A DNA stretch of 64,000 bases. Origin: Puniceicoccales bacterium Verruco_01. Lineage in GTDB: Bacteria; Verrucomicrobiota; Verrucomicrobiia; Opitutales; Oceanipulchritudinaceae. The DNA lies in the NCBI GenBank assembly GCA_001604565.1, contig LVBV01000018.1, forward strand, positions 62,001-126,000, in the 5' to 3' direction. The translations under genes were made by a program, and so were the position numbers. Shown piece after piece: positions 58,695-64,000 of the stretch (position 1 is the stretch's first letter; each line of letters begins with the position of its first letter). The notes beneath the pieces were generated by a model. The model was not told the origin of the DNA and ran no database searches. It saw only the letters and a list, made by a program, of their open reading frames with translations.

Positions 58695-61600
58695 CGCGCC
58701 ACCTCCTCCGCATGGTCGTAATACCCGTCCCAGACCCGGTGGGCAACTTCGAGGAAGCCGGAAGATGCGACGATCGGCTCCGCGCCGCGCCAGACGAGCC
58801 GGTTCCAGGGGTCCTCGTCCTCATAAGTCCTCTCCACGCGGTTGCCGGGCGGGCGGTGCCACTCGGCGAGCGCGCGTTCGAGCGGGGTCTTTTTCGTGCG
58901 GGCCGTCTCCGTCACCGCCGCGAGAGAGCTTTCCGGAAAAAACGGCAGAGGAAGGCAAAGTCCCGCACGGCGAAGGGCGACGAGGTCGTCCAGCCGGGCA
59001 AGGGCGTTTTCCGGCGCGCGGACCGTGAGGAGGGCGTCGCGCGTCAGGAAAACGACGCTGCCATCCGCAACTCGCGCACCGGTTTCGCACAGGGCGCCGA
59101 GGAAGAGTGCAGAGAGCCACGCCTCCAGCCGGTCCGCCGCGCGGAGCTTCGCCGTCTTCCAGCGGACGAGGTTCGTCCCGTGGAGCGGATGCAACCTGCC
59201 GCGCAGGGAAAGGCGCGTTCCCGGCAGAAGGACCTCGCCCGCGACGCTTTCCTGCGGAGCCGCCAGAAGGGGACGCGCGGCGTTGGCAAAGACGAGAGCC
59301 TCGCCCGCCGCATCCGCCGCCGCGGATTCCCCCGCGAGGCCCCAAGGCAGGATGCCGCGCGCAAGGGCCTCCGCACGAACGCCCGCAGCGCCGCCTCCGG
59401 CAAGGAATTCCTCCACCATTCGCCGGGCTTCGCGGGAAAAATCGCGCCGGTCCATTTCGAGCGGTTCTTCTTCCTGTGGCAGTTCCTCCCCGCGAGCCAC
59501 CGTAATGCCGAGATTTTCCGCAAAGAGGCGCGAGGGATTGCAGAGAGCCCGGCAAAGATCGGCGAATTCAAGCACCGCCCCCTCCCCTCTTTCCGGCAAA
59601 GCCTCCGCCGCGAAGGCCGGGACGGGCCCGGGGGCAAGACCCGCACGCGCCGCCTCGAAATCCGCCCGCGAATAACTGCGGAAGGCCCCGCCGGAAAAAT
59701 ACGCGCGGGAAAAGCTCTGGAGGGGATGGCGCACGATTCGCGACTCGGGTCTGCCGGGAGAAAGGTATTCCAATAGTTCCGCGAGAACCACCGAGGGCGG
59801 GCTGTCCGCCGCGCCGTGCTGGGAGACGCCGGAGTAACTCACGTACAGCTTCTGCCGGGCGCAGAGGAGGGTTTCCAGGAACAGATACCGGTCGCCCTCG
59901 CGCACGGAACGGTCGCCCGGGCGGTGCTCGCACGCCGTGCGGTCAAAGGAGAGGGGTTTGTCCTGTCGTGGAAACGCCTCCGCATCCATGCCGAGAAGGC
60001 AGAGCACCTTCGCCGGAACGCTCCGCATGGGCTTGAGCTCCGCAAAGGTCACCCCGCCGGAGAGGAAGCCCGGCGGCGAGTCGCTCTCCGCAAGAATTTC
60101 AGCGAGGGCATCGGCCACGACGCGCGCATCGACGACGTCGCTCCCGGCGCCCCGCACCTGTGCCCGCAAAATCTCCACCGCGCCGAGAACCCTGTCCGCG
60201 CCACGCTGAAGGTCGCCCTCCGCACCCGCCACGGTGAGGAGCGCCGCCTGACGCACCCTTTCGGGCCACTCCGAGGGCGAAAATTCCCCGTCCAGAAGGC
60301 GCAGGGCCTTCCTCGCGGCCTCGAAAAGAGCCGCCGCCTTCGCCGCCACGGCGAGAGCATCGCCCTCCGCCGGACCGTAGGCCGCCCTTCCCGCAAACAC
60401 CGCGCCCGGCTCCATCATCGCCCCGAGGGCGAGACTGTCCACGCCGCTCTTCCACGAGTTGTTCGCCTCGGGACCGAAGCCGAGCGCCTCGCGATCCTGC
60501 GCGTCGATCCCCCAGCGGACGTTCGTCGCCGAAAGCATCACGCGCATTTCGGCGGTCTCCTCCGCATCGAGGCCGAAGTGCGCCGCCACGGCGGGATGCT
60601 CGCAAAAGGCAAGGATTTCCGGCAGCGTCCGGCGCGAGGCATGGAGGGCGAAGAGCCGCGCAAAGGCGTCCACCGCCGGGATCTCGCGCACGCGGCGGTC
60701 CGCCACGGCGAAGGGAATGCGGCAATCCTCCTCTCCCTGACCGAAGACGGCCTCCACAAGGGCGGCGTACTTCCCGACATCGGGAAAGAGAACGAGGACG
60801 TCGCGCGGGGAAAGTTCCGGATTCTCCTCGAAAAGGGCGAGGAGTCGCTCGCGCAATATCTCCACCTCGCGCATCGGACCTGCTGCGGAGACAACCTCGA
60901 TCGAGCCGTCCGAGTCTCCCTCATGGGCGCTCTTCATCCACACGATCTCCTCCTGCAGGCGGGCCAGTTCCGATTCGCCGGAGGGCGCGGGATAGCTTTC
61001 GGACGCCTGTTCAAACCCGGCATCCACCAGCATGCCGAGGAATTCGCTCCCCTGCCTGCCCATCGAGGAAAGCAGGCTCTGCCCCTCCTCGTCCGCGTTC
61101 CCGAGGATGCGCTCCACGGCGGCGGCGCGGCGGCGCGGCAGATCCCCCCACCACAGTGCGCAGGGAGAGAAATGGAAGAGGTGCACCTCCACGCTCCTGC
61201 CGAGAATGCGGATGAATTCGAGGTAGAGCTGCGGGAGCGTCGAGAGGGCGAAGAGATGAATCCGCTTCGGGAAGTCCGCAGGAAGGGGCGCGTTTTCAAG
61301 GTCCTTGAGGCGTCTGGCGAGATTCGCACCGGCCAGATCGGGCGCGAGGGCCCGCCAGAGGTTCGCCTGCCAGTCGTCCGGCTCGGCCCCTGCCTCCCAC
61401 GCGGCGGCCAGTTCCGGGCGGTGCGCAAGGGTGCGGTCGCAAAGGTCCGCGACGCGCACGGCAAGCTGCCACCGGGCGAGGGAGTCTCCTGAAGCGAGGT
61501 AACCGGCCAGTTCCCCCGCGGCGGACTTTTCCGCCACAGAGGGTAGCGCCGCGAAGATTTTCCACGCGAGCGCCTGACGGTCCAGCCCGGCGGGCTTTTC

Positions 61601-61846
61601 CGCCCCGAGGAGCTTTCCCGCCGCCCAATCGACAAAGTTCTTCGGGAAGAGCGTCCGCATCCCCATCGCGCAGCCCAGGTGATCCGCAAGCCGCAGGGCC
61701 AGCCAGCGCGCCACACCCGGAGTCTGCACGACCACCACGTCCGGTGCCAGCGGATCGGCCCGCACGCCCGTCTTCATCAGGGCCGCGAGCATCGCCGCGA
61801 GGTCCTCCAGACGGCTGGAGCTGTGCATGAAAAGGCCGGGCTGCAT
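58691..61846 (-). CDS. recC: Exodeoxyribonuclease V gamma subunit
   Basis: MHSSSRLEDLAAMLAALMKT...VVQTPGVARWLALRLADHLGCAMGMRTLFPKNFVDWAAGKLLG; ATGA overlap with recB. Confidence 0.93.
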   Translation of the reverse strand: MQPGLFMHSSSRLEDLAAMLAALMKTGVRADPLAPDVVVVQTPGVARWLALRLADHLGCAMGMRTLFPKNFVDWAAGKLLGAEKPAGLDRQALAWKIFAALPSVAEKSAAGELAGYLASGDSLARWQLAVRVADLCDRTLAHRPELAAAWEAGAEPDDWQANLWRALAPDLAGANLARRLKDLENAPLPADFPKRIHLFALSTLPQLYLEFIRILGRSVEVHLFHFSPCALWWGDLPRRRAAAVERILGNADEEGQSLLSSMGRQGSEFLGMLVDAGFEQASESYPAPSGESELARLQEEIVWMKSAHEGDSDGSIEVVSAAGPMREVEILRERLLALFEENPELSPRDVLVLFPDVGKYAALVEAVFGQGEEDCRIPFAVADRRVREIPAVDAFARLFALHASRRTLPEILAFCEHPAVAAHFGLDAEETAEMRVMLSATNVRWGIDAQDREALGFGPEANNSWKSGVDSLALGAMMEPGAVFAGRAAYGPAEGDALAVAAKAAALFEAARKALRLLDGEFSPSEWPERVRQAALLTVAGAEGDLQRGADRVLGAVEILRAQVRGAGSDVVDARVVADALAEILAESDSPPGFLSGGVTFAELKPMRSVPAKVLCLLGMDAEAFPRQDKPLSFDRTACEHRPGDRSVREGDRYLFLETLLCARQKLYVSYSGVSQHGAADSPPSVVLAELLEYLSPGRPESRIVRHPLQSFSRAYFSGGAFRSYSRADFEAARAGLAPGPVPAFAAEALPERGEGAVLEFADLCRALCNPSRLFAENLGITVARGEELPQEEEPLEMDRRDFSREARRMVEEFLAGGGAAGVRAEALARGILPWGLAGESAAADAAGEALVFANAARPLLAAPQESVAGEVLLPGTRLSLRGRLHPLHGTNLVRWKTAKLRAADRLEAWLSALFLGALCETGARVADGSVVFLTRDALLTVRAPENALARLDDLVALRRAGLCLPLPFFPESSLAAVTETARTKKTPLERALAEWHRPPGNRVERTYEDEDPWNRLVWRGAEPIVASSGFLEVAHRVWDGYYDHAEEVAR

Positions 61847-61934
61847 CGCGGGAAAAGTGGATGCAGACTAACGACCCGCCACCGTCACAACAAGAACGTT
61901 TGCGCGAAGCCGTGCCGGAAGGACCGGGCATGTC

Positions 61935-63599
61935 CTACCGTTTCGCGGCGAGGATTTCCTTCGCGCGGATGAGGGCCGCGTCGATGTCCGGGCAGATGTT
62001 CTCGATGCCGATGCGTTCGATGAACCCGGCCTTCTCCATCGTGTGCAGCGGCTGCACCTGCGGGGCGGAAATCACCATCGCATGGCCGCGCCGGGCGAGC
62101 TTCTCGCGCAGGTTTTCGAGGGCGTTGAGGCCCGTGGCGTCGAGGGCCATGACCTTGCGCATCCTTAAGACCAGCACGTCCGGCTCGCTCTTCACGCGGG
62201 AGAGGATCGTCTCCAGCTTGCTGGCCGCACCGAAAAACAGCGCGCCCGCCATGCTGTACACCATGACGCCCTCGGGGATCACCTTGCCGTCAAGGGAGTG
62301 CTGGCGGCCTTCCTCCTCCCTCTTGTTATCGACAAGCGTCACCTCGCTCGTCTCGGAGACGCGCTTGATGAAGAGCAGGGCCGCGAGGACGACACCCACC
62401 TCCACCGCCGCCGTGAGGTCGATCACCACAGTGAGGACGAAGGCCGTGACGAACACCGCCGCGTCGCTCGCGGGCCAGCGGAACATCGCCTTGAAGTTCC
62501 GCCATTCACCCATGTGGAGAGCCACGTTGAGGAGCACGGCGCTTAAGGCGGCAAGGGGCACGTACGCCGCGTACGGCGCCGCAACAAGAAGGATCACAAG
62601 GAGCACGATCGCGTGCACGATGCCCGCCACAGGGGTCTTCGCGCCGCTTTTGACGTTCGTCGCCGTTCGGGCGATGGCGCTTGTCGCCGCGATGCCGCCG
62701 AAGAGCGGGCAGGCGATGTTGGCAATGCCCTGAGCGACCAGTTCCTGATCGCTGTTGTGACGGCCGTCGGTCATGCCGTCGGCCACCACGGCGCAAAGGA
62801 GGCTCTCAATGGCGGCAAGGAGCGCGATGGTGATCGCGGGCTGCACGAGGCTCGGCAGGTTTGCCCAGTCGATCGTGGGCAGGCTCGGCGCGGACAGGCC
62901 CTGCGGGATGGCGCCGAAGCGGCTGCCGATGGTCTCCACGGGCAGGTGGAAGTAATAGGCGACGAGCGTCCCGGCGATGATCGCCACGATCGTCCCCGGC
63001 ACGCGGTGAGCCAGCGCCTTGGGCCAGTAGCGGATGAAGAGGAAGGTTGCGATCGAAAGGATCGTCGCGGAGAGGGAGAGGCCCGGCATGGCCTTCACGA
63101 GGGCGATCACCTTTTCAAAGAATTCCGAGGGCACCTTTTCTACCGGCAGGCCGAAGAAGTCCTTCACCTGCGTGGACATGATGAGGACGGCGATGCCGCT
63201 CGTGAAACCCATCGTCACAGGGTACGGGATGTACTTGATGATCTTGCCCAGGCCCGTGACGCCGAGGACGACGAGGAAAACGCCCGCCATGATGGTGCAG
63301 AGCATCAGGTCGTTCCACCCGTGTGCCGCGCCGATCCCCGCGAGGATCACGACGAACGCGCCCGTCGGCCCGCCGATGCAGACGTCCGTCCCGCCGAGGA
63401 AAGAGATGAGGAAGCCCGCGACGACCGCCGTCACGATGCCCGTCTGCGGCGGCGCGCCGGAGGCGATGGCAAAGGCCATGGCCAGAGGCAGCGCAACGAT
63501 GCCGACAGTGAGGCCCGCCGCGAGATCCGCGCCGAAAAGACGCTTGTTGTATCCCCGGATCGTCTCGAAGAATCGTGGACGAAGATGCGAAATTTTCAT
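61935..63599 (-). CDS. SulP/SLC26-family anion transporter with C-terminal STAS domain
   Basis: LAAGLTVGIVALPLAMAFAIASGAPPQTGIVTAVVAGFLISFLGGTDVCIGGPTGAFVVIL; C-terminal VLVLRMRKVMALDATGLNALENL. Confidence 0.93.
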   Translation of the reverse strand: MKISHLRPRFFETIRGYNKRLFGADLAAGLTVGIVALPLAMAFAIASGAPPQTGIVTAVVAGFLISFLGGTDVCIGGPTGAFVVILAGIGAAHGWNDLMLCTIMAGVFLVVLGVTGLGKIIKYIPYPVTMGFTSGIAVLIMSTQVKDFFGLPVEKVPSEFFEKVIALVKAMPGLSLSATILSIATFLFIRYWPKALAHRVPGTIVAIIAGTLVAYYFHLPVETIGSRFGAIPQGLSAPSLPTIDWANLPSLVQPAITIALLAAIESLLCAVVADGMTDGRHNSDQELVAQGIANIACPLFGGIAATSAIARTATNVKSGAKTPVAGIVHAIVLLVILLVAAPYAAYVPLAALSAVLLNVALHMGEWRNFKAMFRWPASDAAVFVTAFVLTVVIDLTAAVEVGVVLAALLFIKRVSETSEVTLVDNKREEEGRQHSLDGKVIPEGVMVYSMAGALFFGAASKLETILSRVKSEPDVLVLRMRKVMALDATGLNALENLREKLARRGHAMVISAPQVQPLHTMEKAGFIERIGIENICPDIDAALIRAKEILAAKR

Positions 63600-63882
63600 G
63601 CCTGCTTACCCCATCCCGGTGTCGGCTGTAGCGGGAAAAGGCTCGTGCCCCGTCCCGGCGGTCAGGCATCGGGATTTGTCTCAAAAAGACTGTCCGAATG
63701 GCGGAGGACCCCTCCCCCGGATCAGACAGCCCATAGTCAATATCCCTGCGTGAAAAAAATGGGAAAAGTTACGGGGATTGCGGTGCCATGCAAGAAGATA
63801 ATTCCGGAAGCGGAATTCGCATACCGCTGACGAGGGAAAAACGGGATCGGCCCGCCGTACGTCCTCGTTTCTCGTACACAAC

Positions 63883-63910
63883 AAGCGGACGCCCCAAAGA
63901 GCATCCGCTT
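63883..63910 (-). terminator. Possible terminator downstream of purH
   Basis: On the - strand AAGCGGATGC-TCTTTGGG-GCGTCCGCTT (one G-U pair). Confidence 0.45.
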
Positions 63911-63932
63911 GAAGAGGATGGACTGACCGCGC

Positions 63933-64000
63933 CTAGTGGCGGAAGTGGCGGTAGCCGGTGAAGACCATCGCCATGCCCGCGTCGTCGGCGGCCTTGATCA
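63933..64000 (-). CDS. purH: 3' end of purH (AICAR formyltransferase/IMP cyclohydrolase), truncated by window edge
   Basis: Translated C-terminus ...IKAADDAGMAMVFTGYRHFRH* matches the typical PurH C-terminus. Confidence 0.75.
   Translation of the reverse strand, partial: IKAADDAGMAMVFTGYRHFRH

Noticed and set aside
59816-61492. 558-aa + strand ORF opposite recC
   Set aside because: Shadow ORF from high GC3; no plausible fold or start context.
1-64000. tRNA, rRNA, CRISPR arrays, transposases, prophage
   Set aside because: None recognised on either strand by eye; a tRNAscan/Infernal run would be needed to exclude small RNA genes.

Overview
This 64 kb window is GC-rich and densely coded. It looks like the chromosome of a Verrucomicrobiota-like bacterium; that taxonomic call is inference from gene content, not from a search. 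Most genes are housekeeping: dapA/dapB, a dapF-like gene, dnaX, the 4.5S SRP RNA, rpmG, rho, coaE, hisI, ptsI, ispE, hemW, def, nuoGHIJKLMN, recCBD, a SulP transporter and the purH 3' end. Accessory or less ordinary loci are: (i) a Wadjet/MksBEF-type SMC operon cut by the left edge; (ii) a pseudopilin cluster with two separate PilT-family ATPases; (iii) a transmembrane Ser/Thr kinase-PEGA-FGE protein whose activation segment carries a long threonine-repeat insertion; (iv) a two-gene pair resembling a TolQ/ExbB/MotA + TolR/ExbD/MotB stator, with a very large extra domain on one subunit and a coiled coil plus beta-rich domain on the other; (v) a K+ channel gene embedded in the nuo operon; (vi) two paralogous RCC1 beta-propeller proteins with 7 and 14 repeats and a shared aromatic C-terminal domain. 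The strongest sequence-level observations are an A9 slippery run in dnaX whose -1 frame stays open and would build a tau-like long form, a DapF homologue with both catalytic cysteines replaced by serine, a Rho with a ~360-aa disordered N-terminus, and the stator-like pair at 30.2-33.4 kb, which is my best candidate for an undescribed system. No CRISPR array, transposase, integrase, tRNA or rRNA was recognised. All calls come from reading the sequence; no database search was run.
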